A stretch of DNA of 64,000 nt from an uncultured Flavobacterium sp. (GCF_963422545.1 NZ_OY730254.1:62001-126000), one strand, 5' to 3'. Shown: positions 35,632 through 44,206, numbered from the stretch's first letter. Notes: a model not told the origin generated them from the letters alone. Translations and numbers: made by a program.

Positions 35632-36096
35632 TCAAAAAGGCAGGTCATTAATAGGCAAGCCTTCGCTAGTCGCGTCAAAGTTAGTACTTTTTGCGGATTC
35701 TGAATCGTGATTTGGTTTATGATTTCCAGTTTCTTTTTTGGTAGTCAAGAAAGTAAACTCGGTAACCTGAATTTCTGTGGTATATTTGGTTGTACCATCT
35801 TCTGCCTGCCATTGGCGCGATTTGATACGTCCTTCTATATATATTTTATCTCCTTTAGATAAATACTTCTCACAAATCTCAGCCGCTTTATTGCGTACAA
35901 CTAAATTATGCCACTCTGTCGAGGTTATTTTTTCATTGGTTGTTTTATTAATATAAACCTCGTTTGTAGCCAGTTGAAAACGTCCGATGCAATTTCCGCC
36001 GTCAAAATAATGCATTTTTACATCATCTCCTAAATGGCCAATAAGCATCACTTTATTTAATGTTCCGTTCATAGTTTTTTGGTGGTTTTCCCTCAA
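35632..36096 (-). CDS. ssb: Single-stranded DNA-binding protein
   Basis: OB-fold SSB: NKVMLIGHLGDDVKMHYFDGG start and RFQLATNEVY, ending in the acidic tip ...GLPINDLPF that binds partner proteins. The frame begins MRENHQKTMNGTLNKVML, so the real start is probably the internal Met at residue 9 (36072), giving 146 residues. The order mutY-ssb-gldE-gldD on one strand is known from flavobacteria. Confidence 0.93.
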   Translation of the reverse strand: MRENHQKTMNGTLNKVMLIGHLGDDVKMHYFDGGNCIGRFQLATNEVYINKTTNEKITSTEWHNLVVRNKAAEICEKYLSKGDKIYIEGRIKSRQWQAEDGTTKYTTEIQVTEFTFLTTKKETGNHKPNHDSESAKSTNFDATSEGLPINDLPF

Positions 36097-36108
36097 AGAT
36101 ACATTTTT

Positions 36109-37155
36109 TTAGCAAATTATTTCTTGCTTTTCTATAAAATTATAAATCACAATTGGAAAAGGGAAATCTTTCAAGTCAGTGGTATTCAAACCATTAACTA
36201 TTATTTCGTTAATTTTAACTTTCCAGAACTGAATATGAAGATGTTGATGCGAAAGTTTATGAATTACAGTCGTTTCACTACACTCTTCTATACCTAATAT
36301 AGTATAGGTAGAAAAAATATCATTTTGAATCGCATTTGAAACAAAATCAAAATCAACAATTTCAGGAGTCTCCAAAAGAGGAAACTCATATAAATTATGC
36401 CAGATTCCCTTTGCTGTTCTCTTTTGAATTAAAGTATTTCCTAAAACATCTTCCAGAATCAGATAATTAAAGAAACGATTCGTCACTTTTACCTTTTTAG
36501 ATTTGACAGGCAAAACCGAAACTTTCTTTTTTTGCAAAGCAAGACAGCTATCATTAAAAACACAGACTGAACAATCCGGACTTTTAGGCACACATTGCAA
36601 AGCACCAAATTCCATTATCGCCTGATTAAAAATCGCTGGATCATTTTTTGGCATTAATTCATAAGCAAGCTCTGTAAATTCTTTTTTAGTTGCAGGCAAA
36701 GCAATATCAGATTCTATATCAAAATAACGAGAAAGTACCCTAAACACGTTTCCATCGACAACAGGAACAGCTTCATTATAAGAAAAAGAAGCAATTGCGG
36801 CGGCCGTATATTCACCAACACCTTTTAATTTTAGCAAATCTTTATAGTTAGCAGGAAAAACTCCGTTAAGCTCATTTGCGACATATTGAGCTGTTTTATG
36901 CAGATTTCTGGCGCGAGAATAATACCCTAATCCCTGCCAAAGTTTCAAAACTTGCTCTTCTGAGGCATTTGCCAAATCAAAAACAGTAGGAAATTCCTCC
37001 GTAAAAGCAAAAAAATATGGCATTCCTTGCGCAACTCGAGTCTGTTGCAACATAATTTCTGAGAGCCAAATATGGTATGGATTAGCCGTTTTTCGCCACG
37101 GCAAATCACGTTTGTTTTGTAAATACCATTTTATCAATATGTTAGAAAAATTCAT
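36109..37155 (-). CDS. mutY: A/G-specific adenine glycosylase MutY
   Basis: Removes A opposite 8-oxoG. The start chosen is MNFSNILIKWYLQNK: an in-frame ATG seven codons upstream (37176) overlaps the -7 promoter box and so is unlikely to be used. The catalytic Glu is in LSEIMLQQTRV. The helix-hairpin-helix LKGVGEYTAAAI is followed by the Asp in VVDGNVFR. Four Cys in C-x6-C-x2-C-x5-C (CVPKSPDCSVC...) bind a 4Fe4S cluster. The C-terminal NUDIX-like domain recognises 8-oxoG. First gene of the mutY-ssb-gldE-gldD operon. Confidence 0.94.
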   Translation of the reverse strand: MNFSNILIKWYLQNKRDLPWRKTANPYHIWLSEIMLQQTRVAQGMPYFFAFTEEFPTVFDLANASEEQVLKLWQGLGYYSRARNLHKTAQYVANELNGVFPANYKDLLKLKGVGEYTAAAIASFSYNEAVPVVDGNVFRVLSRYFDIESDIALPATKKEFTELAYELMPKNDPAIFNQAIMEFGALQCVPKSPDCSVCVFNDSCLALQKKKVSVLPVKSKKVKVTNRFFNYLILEDVLGNTLIQKRTAKGIWHNLYEFPLLETPEIVDFDFVSNAIQNDIFSTYTILGIEECSETTVIHKLSHQHLHIQFWKVKINEIIVNGLNTTDLKDFPFPIVIYNFIEKQEIIC

Positions 37156-37173
37156 TGCAAAATACTTAGAATA

Positions 37174-37181
37174 CAAAAGTA
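37174..37181 (-). promoter_or_regulatory. -7 element of the mutY-ssb-gldE-gldD operon
   Basis: The minus strand reads TACTTTTG, fitting TAnnTTTG, 18 bases upstream of the preferred mutY start. It decides the start codon choice. Confidence 0.6.
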
Positions 37182-37214
37182 AATGTTTATGTAATTAAAA
37201 TTTAACGAATTAGC

Positions 37215-37246
37215 TTGATTAATTATTTTTTTAATTCCTATATTTG
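37215..37246 (+). promoter_or_regulatory. Promoter of the HU gene
   Basis: TTG at 37215, a 21-base spacer and TATATTTG at 37239-37246, about 50 bases upstream of the ATG. Good match to the Bacteroidetes consensus. Confidence 0.7.
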
Positions 37247-37295
37247 CAAACTCAAAAAAATAGTACACCATTTATAAAATAAAATAGGAAAGAAA

Positions 37296-37586
37296 ATGAC
37301 GAAAGCAGATATCGTAGCGAAAATTTCAGAGAAACTAGGTCTTGAAAAAGGAGATGTTCAAGCAACAGTAGAAACTTTTATGGAAGAAGTTAAAACTTCA
37401 TTAGAAACTGGAGACAATGTTTACCTAAGAGGATTTGGTAGTTTTATTGTAAAAACCAGAGCTGAAAAAACAGGTAGAAACATTTCTAAAAACACCACTA
37501 TCAAAATTCCAGCACACAACATTCCTGCTTTTAAACCTGCAAAAGTTTTTGTAGAAGGAGTAAAAACGAATAACGAAGCAAAATAA
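37296..37586 (+). CDS. hup: HU-family DNA-binding protein
   Basis: 96-residue nucleoid protein of the HU/IHF fold: helical base (MTKADIVAKISEKLGLEKGD), then the beta-arm GSFIVKTRAEKTGRNISKNT and PAFKPAK. It bends and compacts DNA as a dimer. It is followed after 31 bases by the 30-residue ribosome-like protein, probably in the same transcript; they end at one terminator. Confidence 0.95.
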   Translation: MTKADIVAKISEKLGLEKGDVQATVETFMEEVKTSLETGDNVYLRGFGSFIVKTRAEKTGRNISKNTTIKIPAHNIPAFKPAKVFVEGVKTNNEAK

Positions 37587-37617
37587 TACTATTAATTAAT
37601 CATAAAATCGACACGAT

Positions 37618-37710
37618 ATGCCAAGTGGTAAAAAAAGAAAGAGACATAAGGTAGCTACTCACAAACGTAAAAAAAGAGCGAGAGCTAACCGTCACAAAAA
37701 GAAAAAGTAG
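37618..37710 (+). CDS. 30-residue basic protein of the AURKAIP1/COX24 type (bS22-like ribosomal protein)
   Basis: ATG CCA AGT GGT AAA... encodes MPSGKKRKRHKVATHKRKK followed by RARANRHKKKK: 30 residues, more than half Lys, Arg and His. This composition and the KRxRHKxxTHKRKKR core match tiny AURKAIP1/COX24-domain proteins of Bacteroidetes, related to mitochondrial mS38 and bacterial bS22. A structural role in the small ribosomal subunit is inferred. It is between hup and rng, ends inside its own terminator, and is too short for common gene callers. Confidence 0.85.
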   Translation: MPSGKKRKRHKVATHKRKKRARANRHKKKK

Positions 37711-37727
37711 TTTTAAACTACTTTTTT
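37702..37727 (+). terminator. Terminator overlapping the end of the bS22-like gene
   Basis: aaaaagtag (37702-37710, including the stop codon) pairs with ctacttttt (37718-37726), followed by T residues. Confidence 0.85.
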
Positions 37728-37886
37728 CTTTTTAAACGTTCATTGAAATTGGAATTTAGTCTCAGTATACAGTCACAGTATGCAGCTTAAAACTGCTAAC
37801 TGATACTGAAAACTGCTTACAAAAATTCCCCCGGGTTCAATACCTGTTAAAAATATTGTTTAATCCATCCTTACAATTTTATTTAA

Positions 37887-37944
37887 GATTGCAGAGTGTA
37901 GATTTCAGATTATTCTAAAATCTAAAATCTAAGATCTAAAATTG
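37887..37944 (+). repeat. Degenerate short repeat (ctaaaatctaaaatctaa type)
   Basis: Several imperfect copies of gatttcaga and tctaaaatctaa just upstream of rng. A looser cagtatacagtcacagt stretch lies at about 37765-37790 (compare 17040-17057). The 37711-37969 gap shows no other element. Confidence 0.45.
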
Positions 37945-37969
37945 AAAAGTTCGGATAAAAATTTACAGT

Positions 37970-39514
37970 GTGAATAAAGAATTAATCATTAGATCTAGTT
38001 CTGAAGCCGTAGATTTTGCCTTATTAAAAGATGGAAAACTAATTGAATTACACAAGGAAGAAGAGAAAAGCAACTTTCAGGTTGGTGATATTTTTATTGC
38101 CAAAATACGAAAACCCGTTGCTGGACTTAATGCTGCTTTTGTAAACGTAGGCTTCGAAAAAGATGCCTTTTTACATTATCACGATTTAGGACCTAACTTA
38201 GCTTCCCAACTGAAATTCATAAAACTTGTAAGCGCAGGTAAATTAAAAGATTTCTCCCTAAAAACCTTTCAGTTTGAAAAAGAGATTGACAAAGATGGCA
38301 TCATTACTGATATTTTAAGTGCCAATCAATCTGTTTTAGTTCAAGTTGTAAAAGAACCTATATCGACCAAAGGTCCAAGAATAAGCGCTGAGCTTTCATT
38401 GGCAGGAAGATTTATTGTTCTCGTTCCGTTTTCTGACCGCGTTTCTATTTCTCAAAAAATAGAAGACAAAAAGGAAAAGGATCGTCTAAAAAAACTTGTT
38501 CTATCGATCAAACCTAAAGGATTTGGTGTTATTGTTCGCACAGTAGCCGAAGGCAAAAACGTAGCCGAATTAGAAAAAGATTTGCAGAACCTGCTTGGCA
38601 GATGGACTGCAATGTGTAAAAAATTACCAACTGCTCATCATCCCTCAAAAGTATTAGGAGAACTCAACAGAGCTTCTTCAATATTAAGAGATGTATTCAA
38701 CGATACCTTTAGCGGTATACAAATAGATGACGAAGAGTTGTACCATCAAACGAAGGAATATCTGCAAGAAATTGCACCTTCAAAACAATCGATTGTTAAG
38801 TTTTATCAATCAAATGACACTCCAATTTTCGAGAAATACAATATAGAGAGACAAATCAAAACTTCATTTGGCAGAACCGTTTCCATGAGTAAAGGTGCTT
38901 ACCTTATCATCGAACACACTGAAGCTCTTCACGTTATAGACGTAAACAGCGGAAATCGTTCGAATAAAGCAACCAACCAGGAAGACACTGCTATGGAAGT
39001 TAATATGATTGCTGCCGCTGAAATTGCCAGACAACTTCGTTTGCGCGATATGGGCGGAATAATCGTAGTTGATTTTATCGATATGTCTAATCCTGAAAAC
39101 AGGAAGGTCCTGTTCGACTTCTTGCGAGAAGAAATGAGCGACGATAAAGCAAAGCATAAAATCTTACCGCCTAGTAAATTTGGTTTAGTTCAAATTACAA
39201 GACAACGCGTAAGACCGGAAGTTAATATTAAAACTAGAGAAGAAGATCCAAACAATGAAAATGGCGAAATTGAAGCGCCAATTTTAATCATTGATAAAAT
39301 TACCTCTGATTTAGAAAGACTTTTAAAAACCCACAATAAAGTTGTGCTTAACACACACCCGTTTGTGGCTGCATACCTCAGTAAAGGTTTTCCATCATTA
39401 CGTTCAAAATGGTTTTTTGAACATAAGAAATGGGTGAAAATCATACCTCGTGACGCTTACACGTACTTAGAATACCATTTCTATGATAAAAAAGGAAATG
39501 TTATTTCAGAATAA
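37970..39514 (+). CDS. rng: Ribonuclease E/G
   Basis: Endoribonuclease for mRNA decay and rRNA processing. The start is GTG (37970): MNKELIIRSSSEAVDFALL is the conserved RNase G N-terminus. The N-terminal S1-like domain (FQVGDIFIAKIRKPVAGLNAAFV) is followed by the RNase H-like catalytic domain with metal-binding Asp in HVIDVNSGNRS and VVDFIDMSNP. The 514 residues fit RNase G; the long C-terminal scaffold of E. coli RNase E is absent. No TAnnTTTG box was found just upstream. Confidence 0.95.
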   Translation: MNKELIIRSSSEAVDFALLKDGKLIELHKEEEKSNFQVGDIFIAKIRKPVAGLNAAFVNVGFEKDAFLHYHDLGPNLASQLKFIKLVSAGKLKDFSLKTFQFEKEIDKDGIITDILSANQSVLVQVVKEPISTKGPRISAELSLAGRFIVLVPFSDRVSISQKIEDKKEKDRLKKLVLSIKPKGFGVIVRTVAEGKNVAELEKDLQNLLGRWTAMCKKLPTAHHPSKVLGELNRASSILRDVFNDTFSGIQIDDEELYHQTKEYLQEIAPSKQSIVKFYQSNDTPIFEKYNIERQIKTSFGRTVSMSKGAYLIIEHTEALHVIDVNSGNRSNKATNQEDTAMEVNMIAAAEIARQLRLRDMGGIIVVDFIDMSNPENRKVLFDFLREEMSDDKAKHKILPPSKFGLVQITRQRVRPEVNIKTREEDPNNENGEIEAPILIIDKITSDLERLLKTHNKVVLNTHPFVAAYLSKGFPSLRSKWFFEHKKWVKIIPRDAYTYLEYHFYDKKGNVISE

Positions 39515-39520
39515 AAAATA

Positions 39521-39552
39521 AAACCGCCTCTCGAAAGATTGGCGGTTTTTTT
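39521..39552 (+). terminator. Intrinsic terminator after rng
   Basis: aaaccgcc pairs with ggcggttt around ctcgaaagatt-type loop, followed by T7. Confidence 0.88.
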
Positions 39553-39570
39553 ATGCGCTTATTTTTTTTC

Positions 39571-39629
39571 GCCACGAATTATACGAATGAACACGAATTA
39601 ATTTTTATAATAATTCGTGAATTCGTGGC
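39571..39629. repeat. GCCACGAATT hairpin repeat
   Basis: gccacgaattatacgaat on the left, attcgtgaattcgtggc on the right, flanked by T-rich sequence. Belongs to the same hairpin style as 57336-57407 and 60391-60468. Confidence 0.7.
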
Positions 39630-39640
39630 TATTTTTTTTA

Positions 39641-39723
39641 GGAGCAATTTCCAGCTATCCGTTCCAATCTTTTGTTTTTTTAAAGAAAAAAACAAAAGGA
39701 TTTCCACTCCTATCTGGGCTAGG
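39641..39723 (-). repeat. Dispersed ~82-bp intergenic repeat, copy 2
   Basis: The reverse complement starts cctagcccagataggagtgg and follows copy 1 (17241-17321) throughout, with scattered changes and the same central hairpin. The 39515-39793 gap otherwise holds only the rng terminator and the GCCACGAATT hairpin. Confidence 0.85.
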
Positions 39724-39793
39724 CAGCAGTTTTCATAAGAAATTTTATCTTTTACAAGATCAAATTAAAAATACAATTTGAATAAAGTGAAAA

Positions 39794-40366
39794 TTAGTAA
39801 CGCTTAGATTTTAATCTACTCAAGGTTTCTTGCGAAATATTCAAGTAAGTAGCTACTATTTTGTTTGGCAGACGCTGAATAATTTTCGGATTTATATCCA
39901 ACAACTGTTTGTATCTTTCTGTTGCATCAAGAGTTAAGAAAGACATAAGTCTGTTGGTATTATTTACATAAGCTTTTTCTAAATAATGGCGATAGAATTT
40001 TTCCCATGCCGGAATAATTTCAAGTAAATGATAAAAATCTTTACTCGAAATATACAATAATTCCGTTGGTTCTAACGCCTGAATAAATTCTAACGATGGT
40101 TCGTTTGAAATAAAGCTGCACAATGCAGTGGCAAAGTTATTTTCAAATGCTAAATATCGCGTTGCTTCTTGTCCGTCTTCGGTAATAAAATATATTCGCA
40201 AGCAACCTGAACCCACAAAAAAGCTTCTTTGATTCATTTGACCATGAGCTACTAATAACTCATTTTTCTCCGCCTTTAATGGTTTAAAATAGGAAAGAAT
40301 TGTAACTAACTCTTCGTCTGTAACAGTTATAATGCTTTTAATGTAATTGCAAAGTTGCTCTTTCAT
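39794..40366 (-). CDS. Crp/Fnr family transcriptional regulator
   Basis: The N-terminal cyclic-nucleotide-binding-like beta barrel (residues ~20-120, ELLVAHGQMNQRSFFVGSG) is joined by a long dimer helix to a C-terminal winged helix (LPNKIVATYLNISQETLSR). No Cys cluster for an Fe-S sensor, and the cAMP-binding residues are not clear, so the signal is unknown. The recognition helix has ETLSR, the E-x2-S-R pattern that reads TTGAT half-sites in Fnr. A perfect TTGAT-N4-ATCAA box is 330 bases upstream, before the neighbouring DUF2798 gene. 190 residues, typical for the short Bacteroidetes type. Confidence 0.9.
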   Translation of the reverse strand: MKEQLCNYIKSIITVTDEELVTILSYFKPLKAEKNELLVAHGQMNQRSFFVGSGCLRIYFITEDGQEATRYLAFENNFATALCSFISNEPSLEFIQALEPTELLYISSKDFYHLLEIIPAWEKFYRHYLEKAYVNNTNRLMSFLTLDATERYKQLLDINPKIIQRLPNKIVATYLNISQETLSRLKSKRY

Positions 40367-40410
40367 TTATCAATTTTATTTACGAATATACAAAAAACCT
40401 ATTCCGTAAA

Positions 40411-40635
40411 TTATGATTTAGCAGTTGTTCTTTCGGCTAATTTTCTAGCATTCGGAATGATAATAAAGGCTGCCAAATACGCAACAGGCAACATAACACT
40501 CCATGCTTTAAGAAATTTCAAAAACCAATCTTCACCAAAACCATAATTACGCATTAGTCCCACAAAAGCCATAATTAACGTCATTGGAATCACAACAAAT
40601 AATGTGTTGATGTACTTAAAATACTTTTTCTTCAT
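40411..40635 (-). CDS. DUF2798 small membrane protein
   Basis: Two predicted membrane helices (TLFVVIPMTLIMAFVGLM and WSVMLPVAYLAAFIIIPNA) within 74 residues, ending in a basic tail ARKLAERTTAKS. This is the DUF2798 pattern, whose function is unknown. It is 44 bases upstream of the Crp/Fnr-type gene in the same direction and may share its transcript. A Fnr-type box lies 61 bases before its start. Confidence 0.85.
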   Translation of the reverse strand: MKKKYFKYINTLFVVIPMTLIMAFVGLMRNYGFGEDWFLKFLKAWSVMLPVAYLAAFIIIPNARKLAERTTAKS

Positions 40636-40695
40636 TTTTAAATTTGTTTAATAATTAATTCACAGCAAAGGTGTATAAACAAAAAAGTAAAAAGT

Positions 40696-40709
40696 TTGAT
40701 ATAAATCAA
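40696..40709. promoter_or_regulatory. Fnr-type operator (TTGAT-N4-ATCAA)
   Basis: ttgatataaatcaa is a perfect match to the Fnr consensus TTGAT-N4-ATCAA, placed upstream of the DUF2798 gene, near a Crp/Fnr regulator with the matching ETLSR recognition helix. A CACCTTTG sequence (minus strand, 40666-40673) could be the -7 element, which would put the box near -41. Confidence 0.6.
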
Positions 40710-40870
40710 AAAAGACTATTTAAACCAAATTAGATTTATTTTTTTTAGCATACGAAAACAAATTCCTCTTTCACAGATTAGCTTTTCAAACTCTTTTCCA
40801 ACTCTTTTATACCCTATTCTATTATAGCACGAAAAAGATCAGCTGTAGCCATTTAAAAAAAACTCTTACT

Positions 40871-40878
40871 TATATTTG
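40871..40878 (+). promoter_or_regulatory. -7 element for the YwqK-like protein gene
   Basis: TATATTTG, 26 bases upstream of the ATG at 40904. Confidence 0.55.
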
Positions 40879-40903
40879 TAGCAGCTTTTTTACAATTAAT
40901 TAT

Positions 40904-41704
40904 ATGCAATCAAAAATATATCTTCACTTCTTAATCCAAGAAAAAATCCTTTATTGCTTATTTGCTGTTCTTTTTTTATCTTCATTCAGATTAACTGCCC
41001 AAAAGGACACCATTTTTTTTGACAAAAATTGGAAAACAACCGACAAAAAAACAGCTTTATACTATAGAATAAAGCCTTTAAAAGTAAAAACCAAAAATGC
41101 AATTGGATATAAGATAAAAGACACCGACTCTCTTTTTGTAATAAAAGATTACTATTTAAACAGTAATAAAATACAATTTGAAGGTTATTCAAAAGATAGA
41201 GAAGGTGAATATCTGGTTGGAAAAGCAAAATGGTATCATGAAAGCGACAGCAAATCCGACACAAGAGACTTCAATTACAATCCAAACAACAATAGTCCCA
41301 AGTTTAGAATTCCAGAGTGGCCAATTATCTATTTAGGATATTCTATTGCAACTAAAAGTCAATTTACTGGCGGGTTAGAATTCTGCTTAGATTGTAAAGG
41401 AGAAAACAAACTCTTTCTGGGATTAGGATACGGAATCACTAGTTATGATGGTAAGTATTACGGTTTGCCAGACATGTATTTATCATATAACATTCAGAAA
41501 TCTATTTTTATAAAAGCTGGTGGCTCAGACAAAAACGCGTATGCTCTGGCTGGTCTTACATTTTTAAATATGATTGATTTAGGTTTTGGCTATTCAACAT
41601 CATTTAACAGAGAAAAACTTCCGGTAATAAAGGGCTTTACTTTCGGAATTACCTTCAGATTCACCAATAATAAAAATGTCTATGGTCATTTAAGAATGTT
41701 TTAA
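40904..41704 (+). CDS. Secreted protein of unknown function with YwqK-like N-terminal part and beta-strand C-terminal part
   Basis: N-terminal signal region (residues 1-33, LFAVLFLSSFRLTAQ), then a stretch typical of Bacteroidetes proteins annotated YwqK-like (DTIFFDKNWKTTDKKTALYY, GEYLVGKAKWYHES). Residues ~150-266 have alternating Gly/aromatic strands (FLGLGYGITSYDG, TFGITFRFTNNKN) suggesting an outer-membrane barrel or a beta-sandwich. No enzymatic motif. It ends one base before the stop of the convergent pbpC gene. Function unknown. Confidence 0.65.
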   Translation: MQSKIYLHFLIQEKILYCLFAVLFLSSFRLTAQKDTIFFDKNWKTTDKKTALYYRIKPLKVKTKNAIGYKIKDTDSLFVIKDYYLNSNKIQFEGYSKDREGEYLVGKAKWYHESDSKSDTRDFNYNPNNNSPKFRIPEWPIIYLGYSIATKSQFTGGLEFCLDCKGENKLFLGLGYGITSYDGKYYGLPDMYLSYNIQKSIFIKAGGSDKNAYALAGLTFLNMIDLGFGYSTSFNREKLPVIKGFTFGITFRFTNNKNVYGHLRMF

Positions 41705-41705
41705 T

Positions 41706-44081
41706 CTACTCTCTGACAATCTCTATTTTTCGTCTGATTTCATTCCCAAAAGCATCTACAACAGTTATATAATGCATTCCTGATGTTGGTGTAATTGGCA
41801 ATTCATGAAACGTTTTTGTCGTAGCTTTATAAACATTATCAACATACCAAAACAATTCGCGATCACGTTCTGAGTACGCAACTTTAAGAATTACAGGCTG
41901 AACTTCGCTATTAAAATTCTTCGTTAAATAAATTTTACTATTCGTTTTTGGATAAATAAAATCCATATTCACTGATTGTGTTCCCTGACAATCTTCCTTA
42001 AATGGAGGTAAAGGCAAATACTCAATATGCTGACTTTTGTAATACCAAGCCATAACAGGCGGTAAAACAAACCAATTTTTAGTTACAATATTATCAACAC
42101 TTTCGCAACTGCTATTAACCTGAAATTTTTCTGTTTTATCTAAATGCACCGTTTTATGATACGGACAAACCACAGTAGATTTCCCTTTTTTAGGAACCCA
42201 TTGTTTGATTTTCGGACAACCTTCTTTCGCCAAATAACCACTTAAACGACAAACCTCAACTTCCTCTAAATCTCTATAAGGCGTCTGAAACCACTTTTGT
42301 CTCGGCAACAAATTAAAAACATCAAATAAAATTGGCGCTGCACTTGTAACTCCGGTTAAAGTTGGCCTTCCCTCACCAGTTGCATTTCCAACCCAAACTC
42401 CCACTACATATTTCGAATTCGTTCCAATAGCCCAAGCATCACGATTTCCAAAACTGGTTCCGGTTTTCCAGGCAATTTTTAACGAACTGTCATAAAACTT
42501 CCATGCCTCGTCACCTTCAGGCCTGTTAACCTCTTCCATTGCGTTGTAAGTTAACCAAATGGATCCTGCACCCACAATATTCTTCTGATCTGTTTCAGAG
42601 CCAAAATTAGGCTGAAAATCATTTGTATAATTTAATTCTAAAAATTCATTCGTTCGATATTTTCCCTGGCTTTTAGAATAATAATTTAACGAAGAAGACA
42701 AGTTTGCATACGTTCGGCATAAATCCCACAAATTACTTTCGGCACCGCCCAAAATAAGTGATAATCCGTAATGATCCGGCGTTTTATTAATGTCTCTTAA
42801 TTTGAATTTTTGCAATTCTTCATAAAATTTATTCACACCAAAATCCTGCAACATTAAAACGGCCGGAATATTCAAAGATCTAGACAAAGCCCGATGTGCG
42901 GGAACAGCACCATCAAAAGTCAGATTAAAATTTTGAGGTGTGTAACCAGCAATTTGTGTTGGAATATCAGCTACTAAGGTATTTGGTAATAATTCGCCAT
43001 CATCTAACATTCCGGCATATAAAAGAGGTTTCAAAATACTTCCTGTACTTCTTGGAGCATCAATAATATCAACATCTTTTTGATGATTATTATCTGTAGG
43101 CGAATTACCAACATAACTCATTACATTTCGATTTGAAACATCAATTACCAAAATAGCCAGATTATGAACTTCATTCTGCTTGTATTGATTGTAATAATAT
43201 CTTGCAATTTGATTCACTCTATTTTGCAAAGCATAATCAATAGTTGTTTTTACTCGCGTTCCTTCCTGATCTTTTGCCACTCTCTGTAATAAATGTGATG
43301 CAATTTGAGGCAAATCATATGGCTTTTGAGGCAATGGTTCCTGAACCGAAAGTTCATAAGTTTGCTGATCAATAATTCCTTCCTGATGCAATTTCAGTAA
43401 AAGTCGGTTTCGTTTATTCAGTAACTTAATCTGATTTTTTCCCGGATAAATCAAACTCGGAGCATTGGGCAAAACTGCCAAAGTTGCATTTTCAGCCCAC
43501 GATAATTGATTTGATTGTACTCCAAAATAACGCCACGAAGCCATTTCTAACCCAACTACATTTCCACCAAACGGGGCGTGAGCAGCATATAATTCGAGAA
43601 TTTCATTTTTAGAATACCCTAATTCTAATCGGGTTGCGAGAATAATTTCGATGATTTTTTCGAAGTAAGTTCTTCCTTTTCCTTTTCGGGATAATCGGAT
43701 AACCTGCTGTGTAAGTGTACTTCCTCCTCTGACTACTTTTCCTGCTTTTCTATTTTGTTTAATGGCATTTACCATCGCAACCGGATTAAATCCCGGATGT
43801 TTATAAAAGTATTCATCTTCAAAATAAACAATGCACTTTTTGAATTTATCCGGTACACTGTCCTGCGCAGGAAAACGCCATTGTCCGTCGCTGGCAATTT
43901 TAGCTCCAAGCAATTCGCCTTCTTTACTTTCAATCACCGTAGAATAAGGCTCTTTAAACAAAGTTCGAGGCAATGAGAAATAATAAATCAGCAAGAGCAA
44001 AAATGCAATTGCTGATTTTATTTTATTTCTTTTTATCCCATTTATAATGCGTTGTGAGAACGCTATCAATTTATTTTTCAA
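41706..44081 (-). CDS. pbpC: Penicillin-binding protein 1C
   Basis: Bifunctional peptidoglycan synthase-like protein. One N-terminal membrane anchor is followed by the GT51 glycosyltransferase domain (catalytic Glu in FEDEYFYKHPGF; GGSTLTQQVIRL), the transpeptidase domain (SxxK in STGSILKP, later KTGTS) and the C-terminal PBP1C domain (~700-791) found only in this subfamily. 791 residues. It is adjacent to the alpha-2-macroglobulin gene, a pair conserved across many Gram-negatives (pbpC-yfhM), where the two are thought to guard and repair damaged envelope. Confidence 0.95.
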   Translation of the reverse strand: MKNKLIAFSQRIINGIKRNKIKSAIAFLLLLIYYFSLPRTLFKEPYSTVIESKEGELLGAKIASDGQWRFPAQDSVPDKFKKCIVYFEDEYFYKHPGFNPVAMVNAIKQNRKAGKVVRGGSTLTQQVIRLSRKGKGRTYFEKIIEIILATRLELGYSKNEILELYAAHAPFGGNVVGLEMASWRYFGVQSNQLSWAENATLAVLPNAPSLIYPGKNQIKLLNKRNRLLLKLHQEGIIDQQTYELSVQEPLPQKPYDLPQIASHLLQRVAKDQEGTRVKTTIDYALQNRVNQIARYYYNQYKQNEVHNLAILVIDVSNRNVMSYVGNSPTDNNHQKDVDIIDAPRSTGSILKPLLYAGMLDDGELLPNTLVADIPTQIAGYTPQNFNLTFDGAVPAHRALSRSLNIPAVLMLQDFGVNKFYEELQKFKLRDINKTPDHYGLSLILGGAESNLWDLCRTYANLSSSLNYYSKSQGKYRTNEFLELNYTNDFQPNFGSETDQKNIVGAGSIWLTYNAMEEVNRPEGDEAWKFYDSSLKIAWKTGTSFGNRDAWAIGTNSKYVVGVWVGNATGEGRPTLTGVTSAAPILFDVFNLLPRQKWFQTPYRDLEEVEVCRLSGYLAKEGCPKIKQWVPKKGKSTVVCPYHKTVHLDKTEKFQVNSSCESVDNIVTKNWFVLPPVMAWYYKSQHIEYLPLPPFKEDCQGTQSVNMDFIYPKTNSKIYLTKNFNSEVQPVILKVAYSERDRELFWYVDNVYKATTKTFHELPITPTSGMHYITVVDAFGNEIRRKIEIVRE

Positions 44082-44095
44082 AGCTTTTAGTTTTA

Positions 44096-44199
44096 GCCCA
44101 CGGATTTTACGGATTGAGCGGGTTTTCGCAGATTAAATTTAAATCTAATCTATAAAAAAAATCCGTGCGAATCCATTTAATCTGTACAATCCGCGGGCC
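44096..44199. repeat. GCCCACGGATT/AATCCGCGGGC hairpin repeat
   Basis: agcccacggattttacggat on the left and the partly complementary aatccgcgggcc on the right frame a longer imperfect hairpin with internal atccgtgcgaatcc. It fills the gap between pbpC and the macroglobulin gene. Confidence 0.65.
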
Positions 44200-44206
44200 A
44201 TATATT

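Noticed and set aside
39553..39738. 61-residue ORF with many Phe
   Set aside because: It lies within the GCCACGAATT hairpin and the 82-bp dispersed repeat, so the frame is accidental.
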